A DNA stretch of 52,909 bases from Bacteroidia bacterium (lineage in GTDB: Bacteria; Bacteroidota; Bacteroidia; B-17B0; Aurantibacillaceae): positions 1 through 52,909 of the forward strand of contig JAIOZA010000022.1 in NCBI GenBank assembly GCA_021740825.1, read 5' to 3'. A program made the position numbers and the translations under genes. This document shows, one piece after another, positions 26,828 through 35,261 of this stretch (position 1 is the stretch's first letter; each line of letters opens with the position of its first letter). The notes beneath the pieces are model-generated. The model did not search any database and was not told the origin of the DNA. It worked only from the letters and a program-made list of their open reading frames with translations.

Positions 26828-27958
26828 ATGAAAAAAAAACTCCTTGAAATCACATTTATATTAATACTGAACAATTTTATATTCGGACAAATAAATGTTT
26901 ATGATAGTATATTTGCTGGTGGTCGTTGGAGAACTTTTTTAACTCACCTTCCAACTGGTTATAACAATTCAAATAATTATCCTATAATCTTAGCATTTCA
27001 TGGTGGTGGAGTATTAGGATATCAGTCTATTCAATATCAATCGCGACTTTCCCAAAAAGCTGATACATCTGGTTTTATTGTTGTATACCCAGAAGGCGTA
27101 AAAATTGCAGGAAATAGAACCTGGAATGCTGGCGGTTGTTGCGCACCTTCCACAACCTTTAATATTGATGATGTTGGATTTGTAAACTTATTATTAAATA
27201 ACCTTTTTGCAAATAGACCAATTGATACGACTCGTGTTTATGCAACTGGATTTTCGAATGGTGCTTTACTTTGTTATAGACTTGCTAATCAACTTGCGCA
27301 CAGATTTGCAGCTATTGCTCCTGTTGCGGGTGATTTAATGTCATACCCATGGAATCCTGTAAAACCAATTCCGATTATTTCCTTTCATTCCTATTTGGAT
27401 CAGAATGTTAAATATTATGGTGGAGTAACAATAGGAACAACCGGAACCTACTTTCCTCCTCAGGATAGTATGTTTAATATAATCAGTAACAATTATGCTT
27501 GCAGTATTTTAAAAGACACATTATTTCACAATACTAGCCAATACGACCACTTTAAATTTTCTAATTGTTCATGCAATTCTGTGATTGAACAATATGTAAG
27601 TTATGACGGAGAGCATTCATGGCCGGGCGGATTAGCCTCAGGAGCAACTACAACAAGTAATAAATTTAGCGCAACTTATTTAATGTGGCAATTCTTTCAA
27701 AACTATACTATAAATTGTTTAACAACAGAGAATATCGAATCTGCAAATAAAGAAATTTTAAAAGTCTATCCAAATCCATTTTTCAATTCAATCAAAATAA
27801 GTGACACGAATAGTTCACAAAACTTTTTCTTATATAATTCAATGGGGATGCTTATTTGGTATGGAAAAAATATAAATCAAGAAGATTTTTCACATTTAAG
27901 AAGAGGCTTTTACTTTCTGAAAATAAACAATAGAAGCCTTAAATTAATAAAGGAATAA
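26828..27958 (+). CDS. secreted PHB-depolymerase/feruloyl-esterase family hydrolase with T9SS sorting domain
   Basis: After a signal peptide (to about NFIFG) the 376-residue enzyme has a LpqC-type esterase domain (about 25-300): FHGGGV, the characteristic AGGCCAP followed by DDVGFV, the nucleophile S143 in GFSNG, and HSYLDQNVKY and DGEHSWPGG carrying the acidic and histidine residues. The last 75 residues are a type A T9SS sorting domain (LKVYPNPFFNSIKI ... MGMLIWYGK ... GFYFLKI), so the enzyme is exported through the T9SS and probably cell-surface attached. Substrate (polyester or feruloyl-sugar ester) is not readable. Confidence 0.9.
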   Translation: MKKKLLEITFILILNNFIFGQINVYDSIFAGGRWRTFLTHLPTGYNNSNNYPIILAFHGGGVLGYQSIQYQSRLSQKADTSGFIVVYPEGVKIAGNRTWNAGGCCAPSTTFNIDDVGFVNLLLNNLFANRPIDTTRVYATGFSNGALLCYRLANQLAHRFAAIAPVAGDLMSYPWNPVKPIPIISFHSYLDQNVKYYGGVTIGTTGTYFPPQDSMFNIISNNYACSILKDTLFHNTSQYDHFKFSNCSCNSVIEQYVSYDGEHSWPGGLASGATTTSNKFSATYLMWQFFQNYTINCLTTENIESANKEILKVYPNPFFNSIKISDTNSSQNFFLYNSMGMLIWYGKNINQEDFSHLRRGFYFLKINNRSLKLIKE

Positions 27959-28133
27959 AAAATAGGTCACATTCAATTAACTATTTTGATGATAAAGAAA
28001 AATTAATATGTTAGCTATGTTTATTTTTTAAATCATTATTGCCAGTAATCATAATAAAAAATATAAATATAATACCATCCCTTTGAACTAGTATTTGAGA
28101 ATTCAATGAATGTATGTACACACAAAATTTTTT

Positions 28134-28141
28134 TATATTTG
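28134..28141 (+). promoter_or_regulatory. -7 promoter element for the nth-bcp gene
   Basis: TATATTTG matches the TAnnTTTG consensus 23 bases before the ATG. The -33 position reads TGTA, a poor match to TTTG. Confidence 0.45.
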
Positions 28142-28164
28142 TTTTCCTAAAAAAATAAATAATT

Positions 28165-29475
28165 ATGACTTTAAAAGAAAGATACGAAGGAGTAATTAAT
28201 TATTTTAAAACCAATGTTCCAACAGCCGAAACAGAATTAAACTATTCAAATCCATTTGAACTAATTGTAGCAGTTATTCTATCTGCTCAATGCACCGATA
28301 AACGCATTAATCAAGTTACGCCAAAATTATTCAGAGATTATCCTACTCCAGAATCTTTAGCTGCTGCAAGTTCTGATACCATTTTTAAGTATATACGAAG
28401 TGTAAGTTATCCAAATAATAAAGCCAAGCATTTGGTTAATATGGCTAATATGTTGTTAAAAGATTTTAATGGCGAAATTCCAAGTGAAATTGATGAATTA
28501 GTTAAACTACCTGGCGTTGGCAGAAAAACGGCAAATGTAGTTGCATCGGTTATATACGATAAACCTGCTATGGCAGTTGACACACATGTTTTTAGAGTTT
28601 CGAATAGATTGGGGCTAACCAAAGCAAAAACACCCTTACAAAGCGAACAACAATTAATTAAATATATTCCTGAACAACACGTTGCAACGGCTCATCATTG
28701 GTTAATATTACATGGGAGATATACTTGTTTGGCTAGATCTCCTAAATGTGATGTATGTCCATTAACAGAATGGTGTCGCTTTTTTAAGACAAATAAAATA
28801 AACAAAAATGCTCCTCATTCGTTATCAAATAAAAATCAAATTATGGCAAAAACAGAAAACAGTAAACCAAAAGTGGTAATTAAAAAAGCATCAGCCTCAA
28901 AAGAAACAAAAAACAAAATTAGTCCAGTTGCTAAAAAAAATGTAGAGAAAAAAGTAGCGACTAAAAAAGCCGAAGCTATAAATACAATAAATGAAAAAAC
29001 AAAATTTATAGCTCATAGTACAACTTTAAAAGTTGGAAATAAAGCGCCGGCTTTTTCGGCGAAAGACCAGCATGGAAAAACTATTTCTTTAGCAGATTTT
29101 AAAGGTAAAAATATCGTGTTGTATTTTTATCCAAAAGATAGCACTCCCGGTTGCACAATGGAAGCTTGTAGTTTAAGAGACGAATACAACTACTTAAATA
29201 AAAAGAACTTTGCAGTTTTAGGTGTTAGTGCAGATGATGAAAAAATGCATAAAAAATTTGCTGATAAATATGAGTTGCCATTTTCGTTATTAGCAGATAC
29301 TGAAATGAAAATAATTAAATCATACGATGTTTGGGGAACCAAACAATTTATGGGGAAAATTTATGATGGAATAATAAGAACAACCTTCATAATAAATGAA
29401 AAAGGAATAATTTCACATGTCATTACTGATGTTAAAACCAAGGAACATGGGAAGCAAATTTTAGATTTAATGTAA
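28165..29475 (+). CDS. endonuclease III fused to a Bcp-type peroxiredoxin
   Basis: The 436-residue frame encodes two full enzymes. Residues 1-210 are endonuclease III: HhH LPGVGRKTANVV with catalytic K121, D139 in VDTHVFRVSNR, and a 4Fe-4S cluster at C188, C195, C198 and C204 (C-x6-C-x2-C-x5-C). A Lys/Ala/Ser-rich linker (about 211-285) follows. Residues 288-436 are a thiol peroxidase of the Bcp/PrxQ family: peroxidatic C330 and resolving C335 in PKDSTPGCTMEAC. A Met at 227 (ATG at 28843) could start a separate peroxiredoxin from the same message. In relatives these are usually separate genes. No stop or frameshift lies between them. Confidence 0.9.
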   Translation: MTLKERYEGVINYFKTNVPTAETELNYSNPFELIVAVILSAQCTDKRINQVTPKLFRDYPTPESLAAASSDTIFKYIRSVSYPNNKAKHLVNMANMLLKDFNGEIPSEIDELVKLPGVGRKTANVVASVIYDKPAMAVDTHVFRVSNRLGLTKAKTPLQSEQQLIKYIPEQHVATAHHWLILHGRYTCLARSPKCDVCPLTEWCRFFKTNKINKNAPHSLSNKNQIMAKTENSKPKVVIKKASASKETKNKISPVAKKNVEKKVATKKAEAINTINEKTKFIAHSTTLKVGNKAPAFSAKDQHGKTISLADFKGKNIVLYFYPKDSTPGCTMEACSLRDEYNYLNKKNFAVLGVSADDEKMHKKFADKYELPFSLLADTEMKIIKSYDVWGTKQFMGKIYDGIIRTTFIINEKGIISHVITDVKTKEHGKQILDLM

Positions 29476-29479
29476 AAAA

Positions 29480-30103
29480 TCAATTTAATACATCTAAACT
29501 TCCAAGACCTTCGCGCAGAATAACTAATTCATCTTGAGAACAATCAATAACAGTAGACGGATATAAATTTCCAAAACCACCATCAATAACAATGTCTACT
29601 TTTTTTTGGTACTCATTATGAATAGCTTCCGGATCAGCGAAATAATCTAAGATTTCATCATTTGGATTATGCAAACTTGTGGTTATAATTGGATTTCCTA
29701 ATTCGGTAATAATAGTTCTACAAATTGTGTTATCAGGAACTCTAATCCCAACTGTTTTTTTATTTTGTTTTAGAAGTTTAGGGACATTATTATTTGCTTC
29801 TAAGATAAATGTATAAGGTCCTGGTAAAGCCTTTTTCATAATTCTAAATAATGAATTAGGTATAGGGCGAGCATAATTAGATAACTGACTTAAATCGCTA
29901 CAAACAAATGAAAAATTAGCTTTTTCGGGTTTGATATTTTTTAAACGACATAATTTTTCAATAGCTTTTGGACGCGTTATATCGCAACCCATTGAATAAA
30001 CAGTATCAGTTGGATATATGATGACGCCATCATTTTTTAAACAATCTACAATAAATTGAATGTCTTTTGGATGAGGATTATCGTAATTTAAGCGAAGTAA
30101 CAT
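29480..30103 (-). CDS. Sua5/YciO/YrdC family L-threonylcarbamoyladenylate synthase-like protein
   Basis: The 207-residue protein has the YrdC fold: GVIIYPTDTVYSMGCD (about 30-45), the KPEKANFSFVCSDLSQLSNYA segment and RKTVGIRVPDN-type motif (here KKTVGIRVPDN), then GNPIITTSLHNP. The family supplies threonylcarbamoyl-AMP for the t6A modification of tRNA; YciO-type members are less certain to do so. It lies 17 bases after pafA and is probably co-transcribed. The 3' end is only 4 bases from the convergent nth-bcp gene. Confidence 0.9.
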   Translation of the reverse strand: MLLRLNYDNPHPKDIQFIVDCLKNDGVIIYPTDTVYSMGCDITRPKAIEKLCRLKNIKPEKANFSFVCSDLSQLSNYARPIPNSLFRIMKKALPGPYTFILEANNNVPKLLKQNKKTVGIRVPDNTICRTIITELGNPIITTSLHNPNDEILDYFADPEAIHNEYQKKVDIVIDGGFGNLYPSTVIDCSQDELVILREGLGSLDVLN

Positions 30104-30120
30104 TTGATGAAGTTACAAAA

Positions 30121-31758
30121 TTATTTAGCAATCACTTCTTCTAAAGGTTTACCAGTTGTTCCGTTTGGAAATGACATATGTAGCATCAATGAAATCGTTG
30201 GAGCTATATCTACAATGTTTACTTTTTTTACTGAACTTCCTTTCGGTATTCCCATACCATAAAATAGCAATGGAATATGCGTATCATAACTATAAGATGC
30301 ACCATGCGTTGTTCCTTTATTGTGATATTCCATCCATGCAGGATTATATGAGAAAGCTACATTTCCACTTCGTACATGGTTATAACCTTTTTGTATTAAA
30401 TATTTAAAAGTACCATCAGTATAATTTTCAAATTTTAAAACTTCTGAAGGATAAGCCTCAGCTACTCCTTTAATTGATAACATAAAATTAGCTAATGCAT
30501 GCTCAACAGAAAATTTATTTAATTTCATGACAACCATTTTACTTTCATTTAAAAAAATTTGTTGGTTACTAATAGAAGTCACTAAACTATCACCATACTG
30601 ATTTTGACAAAATGTTTTTACCGTTCTTTTTAATTCCTCTTGATTGACATAACCACCTGGAATTTTCAAATCCATTAAATGCGCTGGTACATCGCAAGCG
30701 CCATGATCTGCTGTTAAAAATACCACATAATTATCTTTTCCTAAAGTTGTATTTAAGGAGTTAATTAACTCTTCTAAATCTTTATCTAAACGCAAATAAA
30801 CATCTTCTATCTCAACGCTTCTTGGACCGTATGAATGACCAACATAATCTGTTGAAGAAAAACTAATACACAACATATCTGTTTGTTTTCCTTTACCTAA
30901 TTGCTCGGCTTTTAAACAAGCTAATGCCAAATCTTTAGTAATGGTATTTCCATAAGGAGTTGCCTTAATGATTTCGTAATTATTTTTATTCAACTGAGCA
31001 GCATATTCATAAGGAAAAATAGCTGTATCCTTTTTATTTGGAGCTGCTTCATAATTATTTTTATCAGCAATACTTTCGGTATAACCAGCTATTGGATATA
31101 ACGTATTCCACCCTTTTGATAAATACTGTTTTGCCAATTGTAAATTATTAAAATCATTTAACCATGTTGGTAATTGATTCATATAATGTGTACTTGAAAT
31201 AAATTTACCATTACTTCCATCAAACCAAAAGGCACCATTTGCACTATGTCCGGCTGGCAAAATAGAACTTCTGTCTTTTAACGAAATAGCAAAAACTTTG
31301 GCTTGTTGATTGGTATTTAATTTTAATTCATCACCAATGGTAGTCACCAATAAATTTTTAGGTGACATTAATCCAGCTTTACTTTCCGAACCTACTGTTT
31401 TTACATTTGGGTCTTCGGTACAATATGTGATTTTATTGGCATCTTTTACAAACCAATCATTGGCAATAATACCATGGGTCGCAGGACTTGTACCAGTATA
31501 AATAGAGGCATGACCGGGGCCTGTATAAGTTGGCACATAATTAAATTGTGCATTCTTATAAAAATAGCCATCGTTAATTAATTTTTTAAACCCACCATTT
31601 CCAAATTTATTCCAATAACGATAAATATAATCTTGGCGCATTTGATCAACCACAATTCCAACGACAAGCTTTGGTTGTTTAAGGTCATTAACTACAGCTG
31701 TTTTAGTTTGAGCAAATAAAGAATTAGTAAGAATGATAAGTGCAATTATTGTTTTCAT
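30121..31758 (-). CDS. pafA: alkaline phosphatase PafA-like
   Basis: The 545-residue periplasmic enzyme releases phosphate from organic phosphomonoesters. A signal peptide (to about LFAQ) precedes the metal-dependent phosphatase fold. The active site matches the characterised PafA of Elizabethkingia residue by residue, as I remember it: D38, nucleophile T79 in PTYTGPGHAS, N100, K161 and R163 in LKDRS, D304 and H308 in STDYVGHSYG, D351 and H352 in TADHGA, and the last histidine in GTTHGASYS. It ends 17 bases before the Sua5-like gene. PafA is constitutive in other Bacteroidota, so no Pho box is expected and none was noticed. Confidence 0.93.
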   Translation of the reverse strand: MKTIIALIILTNSLFAQTKTAVVNDLKQPKLVVGIVVDQMRQDYIYRYWNKFGNGGFKKLINDGYFYKNAQFNYVPTYTGPGHASIYTGTSPATHGIIANDWFVKDANKITYCTEDPNVKTVGSESKAGLMSPKNLLVTTIGDELKLNTNQQAKVFAISLKDRSSILPAGHSANGAFWFDGSNGKFISSTHYMNQLPTWLNDFNNLQLAKQYLSKGWNTLYPIAGYTESIADKNNYEAAPNKKDTAIFPYEYAAQLNKNNYEIIKATPYGNTITKDLALACLKAEQLGKGKQTDMLCISFSSTDYVGHSYGPRSVEIEDVYLRLDKDLEELINSLNTTLGKDNYVVFLTADHGACDVPAHLMDLKIPGGYVNQEELKRTVKTFCQNQYGDSLVTSISNQQIFLNESKMVVMKLNKFSVEHALANFMLSIKGVAEAYPSEVLKFENYTDGTFKYLIQKGYNHVRSGNVAFSYNPAWMEYHNKGTTHGASYSYDTHIPLLFYGMGIPKGSSVKKVNIVDIAPTISLMLHMSFPNGTTGKPLEEVIAK

Positions 31759-31787
31759 TTTTTATTTTAAGATTGAATTTTTTGCGT

Positions 31788-31890
31788 TAGGGATTGAAGT
31801 GAAAATCCTTTTTGTGAGGCACGAACAAAAAGATTGAAACGGAAAGCCCGACATTGCGCCTGCCTTTTGCGCAATGAAACGCCCAAATTG
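31788..31890 (+). repeat. GTTAGGGATTG ... GGAAAGCCCGAC repeat with hairpin, RNA-like
   Basis: The gap between pafA and the CapD-like gene holds GTTAGGGATTGAAG, then AATCCTTTTTGT and ACAAAAAGATT as inverted arms, then GAAACGGAAAGCCCGAC and TTGCGC / GCGCAA. The pieces can fold as a small multi-stem structure. I recall this wording as a frequent intergenic element in Bacteroidota, perhaps listed as an RNA family, but cannot confirm it here. Orientation is not certain. Confidence 0.5.
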
Positions 31891-31928
31891 ATATGTGTGT
31901 AAAAAAGCATTTTACTTTTAAAAAAAAT

Positions 31929-33818
31929 TTAAGATTTGTCTAAAGTTTGAAACACCGAATTATTACTTACAAATTCAGGAACGATATCTTTCATTTTTGA
32001 AACAATACGTTTATTATCTTGTGTATTGAACAACGAAATTAATTCATTTATAAATTGTGTAACCTCAACAAATTCGTATTCGCGCACTTTACCAACTAAA
32101 ATTTGCTGGTGATGAGTTGGCAATGTATTTTCGGAGGTAGCCAATAATTCTTCAAATAATTTTTCTCCTGGACGCAATCCCGAATAAATAATTTTAATAT
32201 CAATTCCTTCTTTTAGTCCAGAAAGTTTAATCATTTTGCGAGCTAAATCAACAATTTTAACAGATTGTCCCATATCAAAAACAAAAATTTCGCCACCTTT
32301 GCCCATGCATCCTGCTTCTAAAACTAATTGGCAAGCTTCGGGGATGGTCATAAAAAAACGAGTAATATCTGGATGTGTTATAGTAATTGGCCCACCCTGC
32401 TCTATTTGTTTTTTAAAGCGTGGAATTACCGAACCGTTAGAACCTAATACATTTCCAAAACGTGTTGTAATAAATTTTGTTGTAGATGTTTTACCTAAAC
32501 TTTGAGTATAAATTTCCGCAATACGTTTTGATGCACCCATCACATTAGTTGGGTTTACAGCTTTATCAGTAGAAATCATTACAAATTTTTCTACGTTAAA
32601 TTCAACAGCTAAATCGGCTACTGTTTTAGTACCTAATATATTTGTCAAAATAGATTCTGATGGATTGTTTTCCATCATTGGAACATGTTTATAGGCAGCC
32701 GCATGAAAAACAATGTTCGGTTTAAATGTGTTGAATACGTTTCGCAAGCGATCCATATTTCTAACATCACCAATTACAACTTCATGTTCACAAGTAACAC
32801 CGTTTTCATTAAATTCTAATTCTAATTCGTGTAACGGACTTTCAGCTTGGTCTAATAAAACTAACAAACTTGGATTGAATTTAGCGCATTGTCTTGCTAA
32901 CTCTGCACCAATAGAACCAGCTGCTCCCGTAATTAAAATTGTTTTATTGTTTAATTGTTCATTTATTAAAGCGTTATCTAACTTAATTGGTTCGCGTTCT
33001 AATAGTTCCTCAATATTTATACTTTTTATTTGATTAAAACTTAATTCGCCATTAATCCATTTAGCAACCGGTGGAACATTTAATACTTTAACTCCATATT
33101 GTAAACACTCATCAATAATAGTATTTTTTTTATCAGGAGGTAAATTTTGAATACTAATAATAACAGATTCTACATCATTATCTTTTACTAATTCACCGAG
33201 TTTAGATGTTGGATATACAAAGACACCTTCCAAGCTTCTACCCCTTTTCTTTTCGTCATCATCAATAAAACCAACCACTTTGTAACGAACCGCTGCATCC
33301 CTATCTAAAGTTCGCTTTGTAATAATGCCACTCTCGCCTGCGCCATAAATAATAACTTGCGTTTTTTGCTTTTCAGGATTTTTATTTTCAAAGTAAATGG
33401 CTTTTATTGCTAAACGCGAACTCACCATAATAAAAATAGTGACTAATGCGTCAATTATAATAACAGAATGAGGAATTAAATAGTAACCTAATAATATTTG
33501 TCGTGTAAATATATTTATGATAAAGAGAAAAAAACTGCTTAATAGTATAATTAGAAAAATTCTTGTAGCATCTCTTGCACCTGTATACCTAACAACACCT
33601 TTATAAATTTTAGAAATAATAAAAGCAAATAATCTAACGCTTAATAGAACCGAATAAATGAGTGGAAAATTATCCAATTCGCTTTGCGGAATAGACTTAA
33701 AATTAAATCTTAAAAAAAATGCCAACGTTAACGAAAATGCACAAATAAATAAGTCAATAATTAAAATTGACCAGCGTGGTAAATTATACTTCCAAAAATA
33801 GTCTAGTAATTTGTGCAT
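31929..33818 (-). CDS. CapD/PglF-like nucleotide-sugar 4,6-dehydratase (membrane-anchored)
   Basis: The 629-residue protein has four membrane helices (about 15-130), a first nucleotide-binding domain (GAGESGIITKR, about 160) and a C-terminal SDR dehydratase domain (about 290-600) with TGAAGSIGAELARQ, HAAAYKHVPMME, STDKAVNPTNVMGASKR (the M-x3-K form replaces Tyr in this subfamily) and SGLRPGEKLFEELL. It makes 4-keto-6-deoxy UDP-sugars for polysaccharide, LPS or glycoprotein synthesis. The adjacent upstream gene is waaA, an LPS core gene, which fits surface glycan work. Confidence 0.92.
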   Translation of the reverse strand: MHKLLDYFWKYNLPRWSILIIDLFICAFSLTLAFFLRFNFKSIPQSELDNFPLIYSVLLSVRLFAFIISKIYKGVVRYTGARDATRIFLIILLSSFFLFIINIFTRQILLGYYLIPHSVIIIDALVTIFIMVSSRLAIKAIYFENKNPEKQKTQVIIYGAGESGIITKRTLDRDAAVRYKVVGFIDDDEKKRGRSLEGVFVYPTSKLGELVKDNDVESVIISIQNLPPDKKNTIIDECLQYGVKVLNVPPVAKWINGELSFNQIKSINIEELLEREPIKLDNALINEQLNNKTILITGAAGSIGAELARQCAKFNPSLLVLLDQAESPLHELELEFNENGVTCEHEVVIGDVRNMDRLRNVFNTFKPNIVFHAAAYKHVPMMENNPSESILTNILGTKTVADLAVEFNVEKFVMISTDKAVNPTNVMGASKRIAEIYTQSLGKTSTTKFITTRFGNVLGSNGSVIPRFKKQIEQGGPITITHPDITRFFMTIPEACQLVLEAGCMGKGGEIFVFDMGQSVKIVDLARKMIKLSGLKEGIDIKIIYSGLRPGEKLFEELLATSENTLPTHHQQILVGKVREYEFVEVTQFINELISLFNTQDNKRIVSKMKDIVPEFVSNNSVFQTLDKS

Positions 33819-33929
33819 TAACGTAAAAGTACATTTTTAAGAGGAACGAACAAAACGAAAAAATTTAAACTAATCAAAAAAATATTAGCAACAAACCGAC
33901 AATACTTAGAGATAAAACTTGGTCATTAA

Positions 33930-35183
33930 TTACCTTATATACTTTAACAAATCCTCAGCAATTTTTTGAGTCGCTCCTGAATTATTAGCCACATACTGTT
34001 TTGCAGCTTTCGACGTTTCATCTAATTGCTTTTTATTATCTAGCCATTTACTTAGCTGCATAGTTAATTCATCTACATTATTAACCGAAACACCTACTTT
34101 TAATTCAATAACTTCAAAAGCTTCGTTAAACTTTTTATAATTTGGTCCAAATAAAACGGGTAAGCCATAAACAGTTGGTTCCAATATATTATGAATACCA
34201 TTTGTAAATCCCCCACCAATAAAGGCAACGGTGCCATACTGATAAATAGATGATAAAAAACCAATAGCATTTACTACCAAAATAGATTCGTTGTAAGCTG
34301 CTGAATTATCAGAAAATAAATGAAAGGGTAAATTGTTTTTGTGTAGTAAGTTTTTTAATCTGTCAATATTTTTTTTATCAATTTCGTGAGGTGCAATAAT
34401 CAATTTTAAGTTCGAATGTTTATCTTTTAACTTAAGATAGGCTTCAATTAAAAAATCTTCGTCTTCTTTCCAAGAACTTCCTGCTACAATTACAAATGAA
34501 TCCTTTGCGAAATTACTAATTTCATTTATTTGTTTGGGTGCAGAGCAAATTTTTAAAACCCTATCAAACCTTGTATCTCCAGCTAAAACACCACTATTAA
34601 TTTTTAATGTTTTTAAAAGCTGAATAGAATAATCATCTTGTGTATAAATAGTTTTATACGTTTTTAATGCTTTACGAAAATTACCACCATACCATTTAAA
34701 AAATGATTGATGTTTTTTAATGACTGTTGAAATTAAAAATGTTGGTATTTGTTTTTTATCTAATTCAAATAAATAGTTTAACCAAAACTCGTACTTCACA
34801 AAAACGGCTAGTTTAGGTTTTAATATAGATAAAAATAATTTAGAGTTAAATGGCGTATCGGAAGGTAAATAAGTCACTAAATCAGCATAAGGATAATTTT
34901 TTTGAATCTCAAAACCAGAAGGCGAAAAAAAAGTGAGTACTATTTTTTGATGAGGATTTTCTTTCTTTAAATTTTCAATTACGGGTCTGCCTTGCTCAAA
35001 TTCACCTAATGAAGCGCAATGAAACCAAACTGCATTTTCTAAATTTAAACTGGCAACTTTTAATTTTAAATTCTCTTCCCAATTTCTTCTTCCCTGTATC
35101 CACAATTTAGCTTTTGGATTAAAAGGCGATGCCAATTTTAATCCTAATTGAAACGCTTGTATGCCGAAATTGTATAAAAACAT
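33930..35183 (-). CDS. waaA: 3-deoxy-D-manno-octulosonic acid transferase
   Basis: WaaA (KdtA) adds Kdo to lipid A precursor at the inner membrane, an essential step of LPS assembly. The 417 residues show the N-terminal membrane-association part (YNFGIQAFQLGLKLASPF), the GT30 N-domain with WFHCASLGEFEQGRPVI (catalytic glutamate in SLGE), and the donor domain with VAGSSWKEDEDF, FIGGGFTNGIHNILEPTVYGLPVLFGP. The length is normal. A repeat lies in the 78-base gap between parC and this gene, so it may have its own promoter. Confidence 0.95.
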   Translation of the reverse strand: MFLYNFGIQAFQLGLKLASPFNPKAKLWIQGRRNWEENLKLKVASLNLENAVWFHCASLGEFEQGRPVIENLKKENPHQKIVLTFFSPSGFEIQKNYPYADLVTYLPSDTPFNSKLFLSILKPKLAVFVKYEFWLNYLFELDKKQIPTFLISTVIKKHQSFFKWYGGNFRKALKTYKTIYTQDDYSIQLLKTLKINSGVLAGDTRFDRVLKICSAPKQINEISNFAKDSFVIVAGSSWKEDEDFLIEAYLKLKDKHSNLKLIIAPHEIDKKNIDRLKNLLHKNNLPFHLFSDNSAAYNESILVVNAIGFLSSIYQYGTVAFIGGGFTNGIHNILEPTVYGLPVLFGPNYKKFNEAFEVIELKVGVSVNNVDELTMQLSKWLDNKKQLDETSKAAKQYVANNSGATQKIAEDLLKYIR

Positions 35184-35192
35184 TATTCATTT

Positions 35193-35250
35193 GTCAGTTC
35201 GAGCTCAGTCGAGAACTATTTAGAAGCATCTCGACTTCGCTCGATGTGAC
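35193..35250. repeat. inverted repeat, GTTCGAGC / GCTCGA family, copy 1
   Basis: GTCAGTTCGAGCTCAGTCGA and a mirrored TCTCGACTTCGCTCGATGTG arm form a long hairpin in the parC-waaA gap. A second copy is at 44296-44362. It could act as a terminator in either direction. Confidence 0.72.
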
Positions 35251-35261
35251 ATTAATCTATA

